Assembly: GCA_965662685.1 (NCBI GenBank)
Contig: CBFIIQ010000032.1
Location: 1 to 36,557 of the forward strand
Length of the DNA: 36,557 bases
Source: Eutrophocola sp965662685
Lineage (GTDB): Bacteria > Pseudomonadota > Gammaproteobacteria > Pseudomonadales > Pseudohongiellaceae
Direction: 5' to 3'
A program made the translations under genes and the position numbers. The notes beneath the pieces are model-generated. The model was not told where the DNA came from and did no database searches. It saw nothing but the letters and a program-made list of their open reading frames with translations. Of the stretch, positions 8,387 through 17,308 are shown in pieces. Every line of letters begins with the position of its first letter. The first letter of the stretch is position 1.

Positions 8387-9076
8387 TCAAAAAAGTGAGC
8401 GGTAATGAACGGCATTCGTCACTGATTGCAAACAGGTAGTCAATGCGCGGCCAAGCAGTAATTCCTTGTCAGAAGGGTGGATAGAAATTCGTACCGGTTT
8501 CTGTTCACTTCCCGCAAGTATGTTCGTTGCGTTCCATAATTTAAGCACGCCGGCTCTAAAGATAGTGTCAGCCTCGAAGCCGATGAGTGGGAGGTTTAAC
8601 TGTTTCCGCGTGCTACTGTCATAAATGCCGGCGCTATTTTCAAAAAACCGAAACGGTGTTCGTTCAAGGTGGTGTTGGCTGATCTTTCCCATTGCCCAGG
8701 CTGGGGGAACATAAAGATCCGGGGTGGCAAGATTGTTTTTGCCGAACCATTGGAAACAATCATCCATAATTTGTCTGATTTCTTTTTCATCAAGAGCAAG
8801 GTGTTCGGCGACATTTCTGGAAAGCAGCAATGAGTGCAGGCGGTGATAAATGCCGCGAATATTTTTGCTGGAATGATGCCAGCCATGACCGCTAAGTATA
8901 TAACCTTGTTTTTCAAATTCACGTAAAACTTCAAGCTGTTTCTGCGACCACGCATGTCCAGGGACTACGAGCATCGTTATATTGCTGGCTTGCAGATGGG
9001 CTAACTCATGAGTTAGTCCGCAAACCCTGTCCAGGGTTGCAGGCATCACATCATGTATTGAAATCAGTGCGTGCAT
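8387..9076 (-). CDS. DUF2334 polysaccharide-deacetylase-like protein
   Basis: This 229-residue protein has no signal peptide. The N-terminus MHALISIHDVMP carries the His-Asp pair of NodB-like deacetylases, and SGHGWHHSS (about residues 62-70) holds the expected metal-binding histidines. The family is DUF2334, whose members remove acetyl or similar groups from sugars. It is the last gene of the minus-strand operon, 34 bp after the glycosyltransferase gene, so it probably trims the glycan or glycolipid intermediate made by that enzyme (inference). The ribosome site is weak. Confidence 0.8.
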   Translation of the reverse strand: MHALISIHDVMPATLDRVCGLTHELAHLQASNITMLVVPGHAWSQKQLEVLREFEKQGYILSGHGWHHSSKNIRGIYHRLHSLLLSRNVAEHLALDEKEIRQIMDDCFQWFGKNNLATPDLYVPPAWAMGKISQHHLERTPFRFFENSAGIYDSSTRKQLNLPLIGFEADTIFRAGVLKLWNATNILAGSEQKPVRISIHPSDKELLLGRALTTCLQSVTNAVHYRSLF

Positions 9077-9110
9077 TGCGGCTTAGAAGCATTCCCTGTT
9101 ATTGATATTT

Positions 9111-10241
9111 TTACTTTTGCTGTTGTTTGTCAGCATAGTTTCTTATGGTTTCTGTGATGATCTGGTTCCATCGATTAAGTACATCAGTATTCCATTCCAG
9201 GGCGAGGCCATTGGCGATGCAGGCAATCTCTTTTCTTTCTTTCGGGGTTTTTCTCAGCATGTTTTTAATGGCATGTGAAAGACCGGCGTCATCAATGACC
9301 ATCAAACCAGGAAGCAGTCTGTTCCAATGGGTGATACCACAACCTTGAGAAACAAATACCAGTTTTTCTCTGGCCATTGCTTCAAGTGCCACGGTGCCAA
9401 AGGTTTCAAAGTGCGAGGGAAGCAACAGCGCATCATGCGCATCAACTTTTATCCTCAGTTCATGCCGACTTAACCAGCCAAGGTATTCCAGATTGCTGTT
9501 CTGTTGTGCCGCCAGAATTATTTTTTCCCGCAAAGGCCCGTCACCGGCAATGCTGAATTTAATATCAGGAAAATCTGTTGCAGCTTTCAATAATGCTTCA
9601 ATATTTTTCTCTCGTGCCAGACGTCCTGCAAAGAGGCAGCTTTCCAATGTGCCACGATGAGGTTTATAGGCGGGGTTAATAAACTCTGAACTTACCGGTG
9701 TTCCGATTAACCTGGTTTTCGGTGCGCCCATATCCTGCGCCTGCTTCAGAATAGGTTCGGCGTTTCCAAGCACTGCTTCGGTATGTTTAAAGAGATAACC
9801 ATTGGAAAAATTGAAATACTTTTCGACAATTTTTCCCTGCAAAGACTTTGGCCAGTACAGTTCTGTAAGTTGTTCAAAGGATGTATGCATGCCTGTGAGG
9901 TATGGAATTTTTCTGCGTCGGGCCATCCATGCGCCGGTAATGCCATAGACCCCGGGCGTTGCGATAACGACGATATCTGGCTTTAGACTATCAAATAAGC
10001 GTCTTAATTCCAGCGGGTTGGGAAAGCATAATTTTTGGGTTCTGTCACCGGGCAGGGGAAGGCTGAGTCCGGCCTGCCATTGTCCTTCCTTATCTATTGT
10101 AGGAGAGTAAAGCCGGGTTTTTTTCAGACGCCCATCCATCTGTTCAAGTAAGTCAAGATAATAGGCGCCAGCGCCATTTCGGGAAGGGGCTGCATCGGAA
10201 ATTGCCAGCAGGCGTGTTTTATTTAAAGGAAGACTTGGCAC
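9111..10241 (-). CDS. family 4 glycosyltransferase (GT-B fold)
   Basis: This 376-residue protein begins TRLLAISDAAPSRNGAGAYYLDLLEQ and contains the donor-binding block LFAGRLAREKNIEALLKAA, then FSIAGDGPLREK, and finally PSHFETFGTVALEAMA, the EX7E-type retaining GT4 signature. The overall order resembles the mannosyltransferase / sulfoquinovosyl-transferase-like branch of GT4, which decorates diacylglycerol lipids, but the donor cannot be read from sequence. The start is GTG at 10241, three bases after the stop of the sulfotransferase gene, so translation is coupled. It acts at the inner face of the membrane. Confidence 0.88.
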   Translation of the reverse strand: MPSLPLNKTRLLAISDAAPSRNGAGAYYLDLLEQMDGRLKKTRLYSPTIDKEGQWQAGLSLPLPGDRTQKLCFPNPLELRRLFDSLKPDIVVIATPGVYGITGAWMARRRKIPYLTGMHTSFEQLTELYWPKSLQGKIVEKYFNFSNGYLFKHTEAVLGNAEPILKQAQDMGAPKTRLIGTPVSSEFINPAYKPHRGTLESCLFAGRLAREKNIEALLKAATDFPDIKFSIAGDGPLREKIILAAQQNSNLEYLGWLSRHELRIKVDAHDALLLPSHFETFGTVALEAMAREKLVFVSQGCGITHWNRLLPGLMVIDDAGLSHAIKNMLRKTPKERKEIACIANGLALEWNTDVLNRWNQIITETIRNYADKQQQK

Positions 10242-10244
10242 TTT

Positions 10245-11402
10245 TCAGGTTTCCTGCTTGTTTTTTCCTGAAGCTGAATGGCACAGTGGCCAGACGTCAT
10301 GAAATTTTTCTGCAAGCTGATTTTCCGAGAGTGAAAATAATGCAGGGTGATAGTGATGAGAGCTTTTATATGAGCGTGATTTTTCATCAGCCCGACCCAG
10401 CATTAGCATGAAATTACTCGATGGCTGTAATTCAAGAAAATCTAGAAGGTCTAACACGGTAACTTTCAGATCAATTTGTAAAGCTGTCATGGGAAGTATG
10501 TAAATGCGTTTGTTTCGCTCAATATTGCCAAGCTGAAGATAGTAATTATACAGGAGCTCAATCAGTTTATGCTGGGTATTTTCAGATAATAATCCTGAAC
10601 CCAGAAGCTTCATTGCCGGGCCCATGGCACTTAACTGGGAAGGCACTGCTTCCTGCGGAGAACGTGTGCTGGCAATAAGTTGTGCGTCCGGGAAATAAGT
10701 AAGCAGGGATTCTGACCACGAAGTATAGGATGGATTTTTGCTTAGTAGCCTTTTCTCACTGCCATGGAAAAAAATATGTTTTTGCAGGCAACAGCGATAA
10801 AAATTCAGTATCCGTTTCTTATGCCAGGCTGGGACTTTGTTGTCGAAATAGCCGAGCTTCCAGTAATGCGATGAGTCAGGACAGAGGAACGCCGGCAGGA
10901 AACATCCCAGTATTGGCAATAACAACAAAAAATCTTCTTCAGGTTCCTGTAAGCCCAGTTTGTGGATTGTGTCCATTTGCCGGAAAAGTTTTTCCCGAAT
11001 TTGCCTGAATACTAAATTAAGGGGTCGTGCCAGCCAGGCAAGTACTTGGTAAAAATATTTTTCTGTGACTGACGGTGCCAGTATGGCTTCCCAGGCAGTG
11101 AAGGTTGTGAATTTTTGCTCATGTCCAAGTAAACGCTGCAAGTAGGTGGTCCCACTTCGCGGGATACCAATAATAAAGACAGGTTTTTTTATTGCTGTGC
11201 TTTTGTAACTTGAAAATATTACCTCATCTGTAAGGTGTCCAAGTATATGCAGCAGGTTTAACAGGCTGAATGAGAGCCATGTTAGTCCAAACAGCGGGAT
11301 CCTTTTCCAGGCATGGCGCCATCCTTCAGCAGGCACGGCGCGCAATAATTGCAGTCCAAACACCGGGATGGCCAGCAGGTGTAGCAAAACAGCTTCAAAC
11401 AT
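10245..11402 (-). CDS. PAPS-dependent sulfotransferase family protein
   Basis: This 385-residue protein carries the 5'-phosphosulphate loop GIPRSGTTYLQRLL (about residues 79-92) and a second PAPS-binding block ASTRSPQEAVPS (about residue 245). This is the pattern of the PF13469 sulfotransferase family, which transfers sulphate from PAPS to a hydroxyl on a sugar, lipid or other acceptor. The first 25 residues are hydrophobic and may tether it to the membrane. It starts 2 bp after the antiporter stop and ends 3 bp before the glycosyltransferase start. The acceptor is unknown; a glycolipid made by the neighbouring GT4 is an inference. Confidence 0.85.
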   Translation of the reverse strand: MFEAVLLHLLAIPVFGLQLLRAVPAEGWRHAWKRIPLFGLTWLSFSLLNLLHILGHLTDEVIFSSYKSTAIKKPVFIIGIPRSGTTYLQRLLGHEQKFTTFTAWEAILAPSVTEKYFYQVLAWLARPLNLVFRQIREKLFRQMDTIHKLGLQEPEEDFLLLLPILGCFLPAFLCPDSSHYWKLGYFDNKVPAWHKKRILNFYRCCLQKHIFFHGSEKRLLSKNPSYTSWSESLLTYFPDAQLIASTRSPQEAVPSQLSAMGPAMKLLGSGLLSENTQHKLIELLYNYYLQLGNIERNKRIYILPMTALQIDLKVTVLDLLDFLELQPSSNFMLMLGRADEKSRSYKSSHHYHPALFSLSENQLAEKFHDVWPLCHSASGKNKQET

Positions 11403-11404
11403 GA

Positions 11405-13393
11405 TTATCCCTGAAGCAGATAACGTTCACCGGCGTCCAGCTGATCTACCAGTCCGCGTAATACCACTACATCGTTATGCTGCAGAACCAGCTCCTGGTT
11501 TTGCTCTGCTGATATCACAAGTTTATCGCGATGTATGTCCAGAATGGTGATATCCATGGGCAGTGCAAGTTCTGCAATAGTTTTTCCGCAGACAAATGCT
11601 GCCTCAGGCAAATTAACCGCATGGATAATTGCCGAACTCTGGCTTTTCTTGCCGAGGAAGCCCAGTCGCTCACCATGGTAAAAGCCTTTCAGCATTCGGT
11701 AGCGATCACGACGCGCCTTATCGATAATGCTGTGTACCATTATGTCCGGGTATTCGACCATCAACAGTAAATGAGAAACTATGGTCAGACTTGCTTCATG
11801 GGTATCCGGAATAACCTCTTCTGCGCCAGCGGCAAGAAGTTCCTCAAGGTGAGAGTCGTCTCGCGTCCTTACCAGTACTGGAATAGCGGGATTTATGTTT
11901 TTGACGTTTTCAATAATCTTGGTAGACAGATCTGTATCATCAAAGGTGACCACCACGATTGATGCGTTACCAGCACCGGCAGCTTTAAGAATATCAATGC
12001 GAGAGCTGTCACCATAAAAAATAGGTTCATCAGCAGCGCTGGCTTCCTTGATTCGTATGTCATCGGTTTCCAGTACCAGATAATTCATATTCAGCGGGCG
12101 CAGGAAGCGGGCAATGGTTTGACCAACACGTCCAAAACCGAGAATAAGGATGTGATTCTTTTTATTTAATTCCTGATCGAATATTTCTTCATTTGAGGAT
12201 TGAAGCGTTTTTTTACTAATGTGGGTAATCAAGCCATCGACAAGGTTTGGCGCATGCTTGATGAGTAAAGGGGTCATCACCATGCTGATAATGACAATGG
12301 TAATTATATTGGAAGCTACATTTTGGTTAACCAGCTCGTTCCTGACAGACAGGGCCAGCAAAGCAAAGAGAAATTCGCTGCCCTGAGCCAAAGTAAGTCC
12401 GGCCGGTATGGCAGAGCGCCAGAATTCACCCAGAAGTTTGACGACGCCGGTGATCAGCAGGGCCTTGGTGAGCATCAGCAACAGGCCGCCCAACAAAAGA
12501 TATGGCCACAAAGTAACCATCTGTCCAAGGTCAACCAGCATCCCTATAGTGATGAAAAACAAACCAAGCAGTAAATCGCGGAAGGGACGAATATCTGCTT
12601 CCAGTTGATGTTTAAAACGGGTATCTCCGAGCATCATGCCGGCCAGGAATGCGCCCAGTTCCATACTCAGCCCGATACTGGATGTCAGCATGGCAGACAA
12701 CAGCACAATCACCAGAGCCGCCAGCACCAGAAGCTGATCAGATTTTTGGGTAGCGATTTCGCGCAGCAGGTGTGGCAGTAAATAACGGCTGGTGAAGAAA
12801 AAGGCAGCCAGAAGAACGACTCCTTCAATGATAGTGAAAAGGATACCGCTCAGGGAAAAACCTTCTGATTGGGAACTGACCATTGGCACCGCTACCAAAA
12901 GAACAATGGCAGCTAAATCCTGAAACAGCAGGATGCCGATTGCTATTTCACCATGTCTTTTTTTCAGCAAGCCAAGATTGCTAAGCTCACCCGACACAAT
13001 GGCGGTAGAGGAAAGAGAAAAGCCGCCAGCAAGAATCAGGGCAATTTGCCAGTCTAGCCCTGCCACCCGAAGCACCAGGAAAAATACAAAAGAGCAAACA
13101 AGCATCTGCATGCTGCCCAGCCTGAATACCGTATTACGCAGGGCGATGAGTCTTGGTAATGAAAACTCCAGTCCAAGAATAAAGAGCAGAAAGGTTAAGC
13201 CGAGTTCGGCTATGGCTGTCAGTTCTTCGGGATCTTCAATTATGCCAAGACCGGTTGGGCCAAAAAGTGCCCCGGTAACCAGAAATGCCAACAGGGAAGC
13301 AATGTGTAAACGGTATAACAGCACAATCAGCGCAGTTGATGTGCCCAGTAGCAGGAGGACCGAAGTGAGTATTTCTGAAGTTTCGCCGTGCAA
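11405..13393 (-). CDS. CPA2-family monovalent cation:proton antiporter with RCK domain
   Basis: This 662-residue protein has about a dozen membrane segments in residues 1-390, beginning LLLGTSTALIVLLY and containing FILGLEFSLPRL, which is typical of KefB/KefC-like proteins. This is followed by a TrkA-N (RCK) Rossmann domain from about residue 410 (ILILGFGRVGQTIARFL) and a TrkA-C domain near the C-terminus. Such proteins exchange K+ or Na+ for H+ and are gated by a nucleotide. The start is TTG at 13393 with AGGG about 9 nt upstream; a stop in frame just upstream excludes a longer product. It is the first gene of the four-gene minus-strand operon. Confidence 0.9.
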   Translation of the reverse strand: MHGETSEILTSVLLLLGTSTALIVLLYRLHIASLLAFLVTGALFGPTGLGIIEDPEELTAIAELGLTFLLFILGLEFSLPRLIALRNTVFRLGSMQMLVCSFVFFLVLRVAGLDWQIALILAGGFSLSSTAIVSGELSNLGLLKKRHGEIAIGILLFQDLAAIVLLVAVPMVSSQSEGFSLSGILFTIIEGVVLLAAFFFTSRYLLPHLLREIATQKSDQLLVLAALVIVLLSAMLTSSIGLSMELGAFLAGMMLGDTRFKHQLEADIRPFRDLLLGLFFITIGMLVDLGQMVTLWPYLLLGGLLLMLTKALLITGVVKLLGEFWRSAIPAGLTLAQGSEFLFALLALSVRNELVNQNVASNIITIVIISMVMTPLLIKHAPNLVDGLITHISKKTLQSSNEEIFDQELNKKNHILILGFGRVGQTIARFLRPLNMNYLVLETDDIRIKEASAADEPIFYGDSSRIDILKAAGAGNASIVVVTFDDTDLSTKIIENVKNINPAIPVLVRTRDDSHLEELLAAGAEEVIPDTHEASLTIVSHLLLMVEYPDIMVHSIIDKARRDRYRMLKGFYHGERLGFLGKKSQSSAIIHAVNLPEAAFVCGKTIAELALPMDITILDIHRDKLVISAEQNQELVLQHNDVVVLRGLVDQLDAGERYLLQG

Positions 13394-13642
13394 TAGTTTT
13401 CACCCTGTTCATGTGGATCATGTGATCGATTTGCGATCGAAATCATAATTTACCGTAAATTGTCTCATCTTGCTTCATGCATGTTGAGATTCCCTGAATT
13501 ATGAAGGTAAAGTTAAAGTTATCCCGAATATCCTCTGTGAAGTCGCAGCTTACTTGGAAAAATTGGCTATTTTCATGTAAAGTGCGGTCACTGGAATTTC
13601 CGCCGGAAATACCTGTGAAAAGATCATACGAGGAAATATTAA
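13394..13642. promoter_or_regulatory. divergent regulatory region with two palindromes
   Basis: This gap separates the antiporter operon (minus) from oadGAB (plus). Close to the antiporter start, 13428-13444 reads GATTT-G-CGATCG-AAATC, an imperfect palindrome. Closer to oadG, 13596-13610 is a perfect palindrome ATTTCCG-C-CGGAAAT, which extends outwards to GG/CC with one mismatch. The second is about 33 bp before the oadG start and is a good candidate operator. The regulator is unknown. Confidence 0.5.
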
Positions 13643-13882
13643 GTGAATTCCGGAGAGTTGATATCAGAAGGCATTAATCTGATGTTACTTGGTATGGGCA
13701 CAGTATTTGTGTTCCTCACCATACTGGTGTTTGTGACATCTATCATGTCCACACTGGTGCAGAAATACGGGGCTGTTCAACCCGCAGACCCGAATAATCC
13801 CGGAGCAACAGAGCAACTTGACGAAGCTGCTTTGTTCGCTGTCATCACCGCTGCTATTCATGCTCATCGCCTGAAGCAGTAG
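13643..13882 (+). CDS. oadG: oxaloacetate decarboxylase gamma subunit
   Basis: This 79-residue protein has one membrane segment near the N-terminus (about residues 10-35, LMLLGMGTVFVFLTILVFV) and a short polar tail ending IHAHRLKQ. It matches OadG, the small subunit that holds the alpha and beta subunits of the sodium-pumping decarboxylase together and can bind Zn2+. The tail is His-containing, as expected. The start is GTG at 13643 with AGGAAAT about 8 nt upstream. The gene is first in the order gamma-alpha-beta, as in Vibrio and Klebsiella. Confidence 0.88.
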   Translation: MNSGELISEGINLMLLGMGTVFVFLTILVFVTSIMSTLVQKYGAVQPADPNNPGATEQLDEAALFAVITAAIHAHRLKQ

Positions 13883-14072
13883 GTGCATTAATCGCCCTTG
13901 CAAAATTTGTCGTAACTCTAACCGTTACAAATATCGCAATTGGTAAAAGTAGTCTTGATAACAATCGTTTAGATTCAGAATCTTTCAGTGCAGGTGTAAT
14001 AACGATAGCGTGGAAGTGAGTAAACAGCATAGCTGCTGATTTGAATGTGAAAATTAATAATGGGTTATTCCA

Positions 14073-15878
14073 ATGATTGAAGAAAGAAATCCTGTTGGTA
14101 TTACAGAACTCGTCCTGCGTGATGCACACCAATCTCTGCTGGCTACCCGCTTGCGACTTGAAGATATGCTCCCTATTGCCGATAAACTTAATCAGGTGGG
14201 TTTCTGGTCAGTCGAAAGCTGGGGTGGGGCAACCTTTGATGCCTGCATACGCTATCTTGGTGAAGATCCCTGGTATCGTATCAGGGAGTTGAAAAAAGCC
14301 ATTCCCGACACCCGCCACCAGATGCTGTTCAGAGCGCAGAATATTCTCGGTTATCGCCATTATGCCGATGATGTGGTGGAGAAGTTTTGTGAACGCGCCC
14401 ATATTAACGGCGTTGACGTATTCCGAATTTTTGACGCCATGAACGATCCGCGTAACTTTGAGGTTGCCATTAAAGGCGTGAAAAAAGTGGGTGGTCATGC
14501 CCAGGGGGCACTTTCCTACACTGTCAGTCCAGTCCATACGCTGGATACCTGGGTCAACCTGGCTCAGCAACTTAAGGATATGGGTGCCGACACTATCTGT
14601 ATCAAGGACATGGCGGGATTGCTCAGACCGTATGTTTGTTATGAGCTGGTCAAGCGTCTCAAAAATGAAGTGGGTCTGGATGTTCATATGCAGAGCCATG
14701 CCACTACTGGAATGGCCACGCCGACCCTGGTAAAAGCTGTTGAAGCCGGGATCGATAATATCGACACGGCTATATCTTCCATGAGTATGACCTACGGTCA
14801 TCCGGCCACAGAAACCCTGAATGCGGTATTTGAAGGTTTGCCGGGAGATCCCGGACTGGATCTTCCTCTTTTGGCAGAAATTGCCGAATATTTCCGTGGT
14901 ATTCGTAAGAAATATGCCAAATTTGAAGGTGCCCTGAGGGGAGTAGATGCCAGGATACTTCTGGCCCAGGTTCCCGGTGGCATGCTCACCAATATGGAAA
15001 ATCAGCTGCGCGAACAAAATGCCACTGACAAGATGGGAGAAGTATTAAAGGAAATTCCGCGGGTGCGTGAGGACCTGGGTACTATTGCTCTGGTTACGCC
15101 TACATCCCAGATTGTTGGCACCCAGGCAGTGATCAATGTCCTGTCCGGTGAGCGCTACAAAAATATTACCAAGGAAACTGCAGGTATCCTGAAAGGGGAG
15201 TATGGTGCCACGCCTGCTCCGATGAACAAGGAATTGCAGGCCAAGGTGCTTGATGGCAAAGAAGCCATTACCTGCCGCCCGGCTGATTTGCTGGAACCGG
15301 AGCTTGAGTCGCTCACCGTGGAATTGCGCGGAAAGGCGAAAGAAGAAGGCTTCACACTGGAAAGCGGAGAACAGGAAATCGATGATGTACTGACTTACGC
15401 GCTATTTCCACAGATTGGTCTCAAGTTTCTGAAAAATCGTGGCAACCCGGATGCCTTTGAACCGGCGCCAACAGAAGAGCCAGCTGCGCCCAAAGCCGCA
15501 GCGGCATCTGCTAAAAGTGGTGATGCCAGTGTCTATTCGGTCAACGTCAATGGACAGACCTATGTGGTCCAGGTATCCGAAGGTGGAGATGTCAGTAATA
15601 TCAAACCTGCCTCTGCTCCTGCCCAGGCAGCTCCGAAGACAGAAAGTGCGCCTGCAGCGAAGCACAGTGAACCCCAGCTGGCACCGCTGGCAGGAAATAT
15701 TTTCAAGGTCAATGTAACCGTTGGCCAGAAAGTGGTTGAAGGAGAGGTATTGATTATCCTTGAGGCCATGAAAATGGAAACAGAGGTTAAGGCTGCTAAA
15801 GCTGGCACCATTCAGAGTATCAAGGTGGCGGAAGGAAATGCGGTATCCGTGGGCGATGAGTTGCTGACCATTGGTTAA
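14073..15878 (+). CDS. oadA: oxaloacetate decarboxylase alpha subunit (biotin carboxyltransferase)
   Basis: This 601-residue protein has an N-terminal carboxyltransferase TIM barrel with LVLRDAHQSLLATRLR and later MQSHATTGMATPTL. A conserved central domain follows, then an Ala/Pro-rich linker (about residues 470-540) and a C-terminal biotinyl domain with ILEAMKMETEV, where Lys 567 is the biotin attachment site. It transfers CO2 from oxaloacetate to biotin, which OadB then decarboxylates while moving Na+ out. The gap of 190 bp after oadG is longer than usual for this operon, and its ribosome site is weak. Confidence 0.96.
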   Translation: MIEERNPVGITELVLRDAHQSLLATRLRLEDMLPIADKLNQVGFWSVESWGGATFDACIRYLGEDPWYRIRELKKAIPDTRHQMLFRAQNILGYRHYADDVVEKFCERAHINGVDVFRIFDAMNDPRNFEVAIKGVKKVGGHAQGALSYTVSPVHTLDTWVNLAQQLKDMGADTICIKDMAGLLRPYVCYELVKRLKNEVGLDVHMQSHATTGMATPTLVKAVEAGIDNIDTAISSMSMTYGHPATETLNAVFEGLPGDPGLDLPLLAEIAEYFRGIRKKYAKFEGALRGVDARILLAQVPGGMLTNMENQLREQNATDKMGEVLKEIPRVREDLGTIALVTPTSQIVGTQAVINVLSGERYKNITKETAGILKGEYGATPAPMNKELQAKVLDGKEAITCRPADLLEPELESLTVELRGKAKEEGFTLESGEQEIDDVLTYALFPQIGLKFLKNRGNPDAFEPAPTEEPAAPKAAAASAKSGDASVYSVNVNGQTYVVQVSEGGDVSNIKPASAPAQAAPKTESAPAAKHSEPQLAPLAGNIFKVNVTVGQKVVEGEVLIILEAMKMETEVKAAKAGTIQSIKVAEGNAVSVGDELLTIG

Positions 15879-15916
15879 GCAGCTATTCGCCTTTTGCGTT
15901 CAAGGAAACCCGATTA

Positions 15917-17083
15917 ATGGATAGCTTGCTCAAGCTTTTTCAGGACTCCGGTATTTACCAGTTGGAAGCTGGCCAGTTTGTCATGCTACTGGTTGGACTA
16001 TTGCTGGTGTACCTGGCTATAAGAAAAGGTTTTGAACCACTTTTACTGCTCCCTATTGGCATGGGCGCCATTCTGGTTAATATTCCGGGTGCAGGTTTTC
16101 TGGCTGAACCTGTCTACGATGCAGCCGGCCATCTTGATTCACCGGGCGGCATTCTTTATTACATCTACGAAGCGGGTATATCCACGGGTATTTTTCCTCT
16201 GATTATATTCATGGGAGTGGGTGCCATGACTGATTTTGGACCCTTGCTTGCCAATCCACGAACACTCTTTCTTGGTGCTGCAGCGCAGTTCGGTATTTTT
16301 ACCACTGTCATTGGCGCTGTGGGTTTGTCCGCGATGGGGGTGATGGATTTCAGTCTGGCAGATGCCGCTGCTATCGGGATTATCGGGGGGGCTGATGGTC
16401 CAACTGCTATCTTTGTTTCCAGCCGTCTGGCGCCCGACTTGCTGGGGGCTATTGCTGTGGCGGCCTATTCCTATATGGCACTGGTGCCAATGATTCAGCC
16501 TCCGATCATGAAAGCCCTGACCACCCAGGCGGAACGTGAAATTAGAATGGAGCAGCTGCGTCCTGTATCCCAGCGTGAAAAAATTATTTTCCCCTTAAGT
16601 CTGTTGATGCTGGTTGCCTTGTTTCTGCCCACCGCAGCACCACTGCTGGGAATGTTTTGTTTTGGTAACCTGATGAAAGAGAGCGGGGTGGTTGAACGCC
16701 TGAGTGATACGGCGCAAAACGCACTCATCAATATCACTACGATTTTTCTCGGTCTGGGTGTGGGCTCCAAACTGAGCTCCGACAGTTTTTTGAACGTGGA
16801 AACCCTTGGCATTCTTTTACTGGGCATCGTTGCTTTTGGCATTGGTACTGCCACAGGAATACTCATGGCGAAACTGATGAACCGCTTTGGTAATACACCT
16901 ATCAATCCACTTATTGGCGCGGCAGGGGTGTCAGCCGTTCCAATGGCAGCCCGGGTGGCCAACAAGGTGGGTCTGGAAGCCAATCCCCAGAACTTTCTTT
17001 TGATGCATGCCATGGGGCCGAATGTTGCGGGCGTTATTGGTTCAGCAGTGGCCGCTGGTGTGATGATCAGCTACCTGGGTTAA
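15917..17083 (+). CDS. oadB: oxaloacetate decarboxylase beta subunit (Na+ pump)
   Basis: This 388-residue integral membrane protein decarboxylates carboxybiotin and pumps Na+. Multiple hydrophobic segments are visible, with the characteristic block GIIGGADGPTAIF, whose Asp 160 matches the conserved Na+-binding aspartate of OadB. The start ATG at 15917 has AAGGAAA about 9 nt upstream, 38 bp after oadA. The length is typical for the family. Its transcript is expected to end at the terminator at 17188-17210. Confidence 0.95.
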   Translation: MDSLLKLFQDSGIYQLEAGQFVMLLVGLLLVYLAIRKGFEPLLLLPIGMGAILVNIPGAGFLAEPVYDAAGHLDSPGGILYYIYEAGISTGIFPLIIFMGVGAMTDFGPLLANPRTLFLGAAAQFGIFTTVIGAVGLSAMGVMDFSLADAAAIGIIGGADGPTAIFVSSRLAPDLLGAIAVAAYSYMALVPMIQPPIMKALTTQAEREIRMEQLRPVSQREKIIFPLSLLMLVALFLPTAAPLLGMFCFGNLMKESGVVERLSDTAQNALINITTIFLGLGVGSKLSSDSFLNVETLGILLLGIVAFGIGTATGILMAKLMNRFGNTPINPLIGAAGVSAVPMAARVANKVGLEANPQNFLLMHAMGPNVAGVIGSAVAAGVMISYLG

Positions 17084-17085
17084 TC

Positions 17086-17237
17086 AGTCTCAAGTTACAA
17101 GTTACAAGTTACAAGTTACAAGTCTCAAGAGACAAGATAAAAGATTAAGGAAAAAGGTGACCAGTGGGCGCTCTGATGCTGGTTTAGGGCGACTTCAGTC
17201 GCCTTTTTTTGTGACTTGTAACTTGTGTCTTGAGACT
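17086..17237. repeat. inverted heptamer repeat enclosing a terminator
   Basis: The left side begins AGTCTCAAG and contains four CAAGTTA units (17091-17118), then CAAGTCT and CAAGAGA. The right side (17213-17237) is the approximate reverse complement of a shorter version, ending CTTGAGACT. The two ends AGTCTCAAG and CTTGAGACT are exact inverted repeats. The interior holds the intrinsic terminator at 17188-17210. The unit resembles the AAAAGTT array at the window start. It could be a dispersed palindromic element; no open reading frame of interest lies inside. Confidence 0.85.
17188..17210 (+). terminator. intrinsic terminator of the oadGAB operon
   Basis: A perfect stem of GGCGACT (17188-17194) and AGTCGCC (17197-17203) is followed by seven T residues (17204-17210). 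It lies about 105 bp after the oadB stop and before the DUF2845 gene, the right place to end the oad transcript. Confidence 0.85.
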
Positions 17238-17308
17238 CCCCTCCCGGGAGGTTGTTCAGTTGAAATTCATCTCCTGATTTATATGATGCTATTGAGGAGG
17301 CGATACTA

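Noticed and set aside
8358..8398. Possible terminator between the quinoprotein and the DUF2334 gene (TCACTTT/AAAGTGA)
   Set aside because: The stem is short and AT-rich with a 27-base loop; too weak to call.
12933..13448. Plus-strand open frame (171 codons) within the antiporter gene
   Set aside because: It runs antisense to a membrane protein with clear motifs; basic and serine-rich composition is typical of a shadow frame.
14208..15017. Long minus-strand open frame (269 codons) inside oadA
   Set aside because: It is antisense to the strongly conserved carboxyltransferase region, and its product shows no family features.
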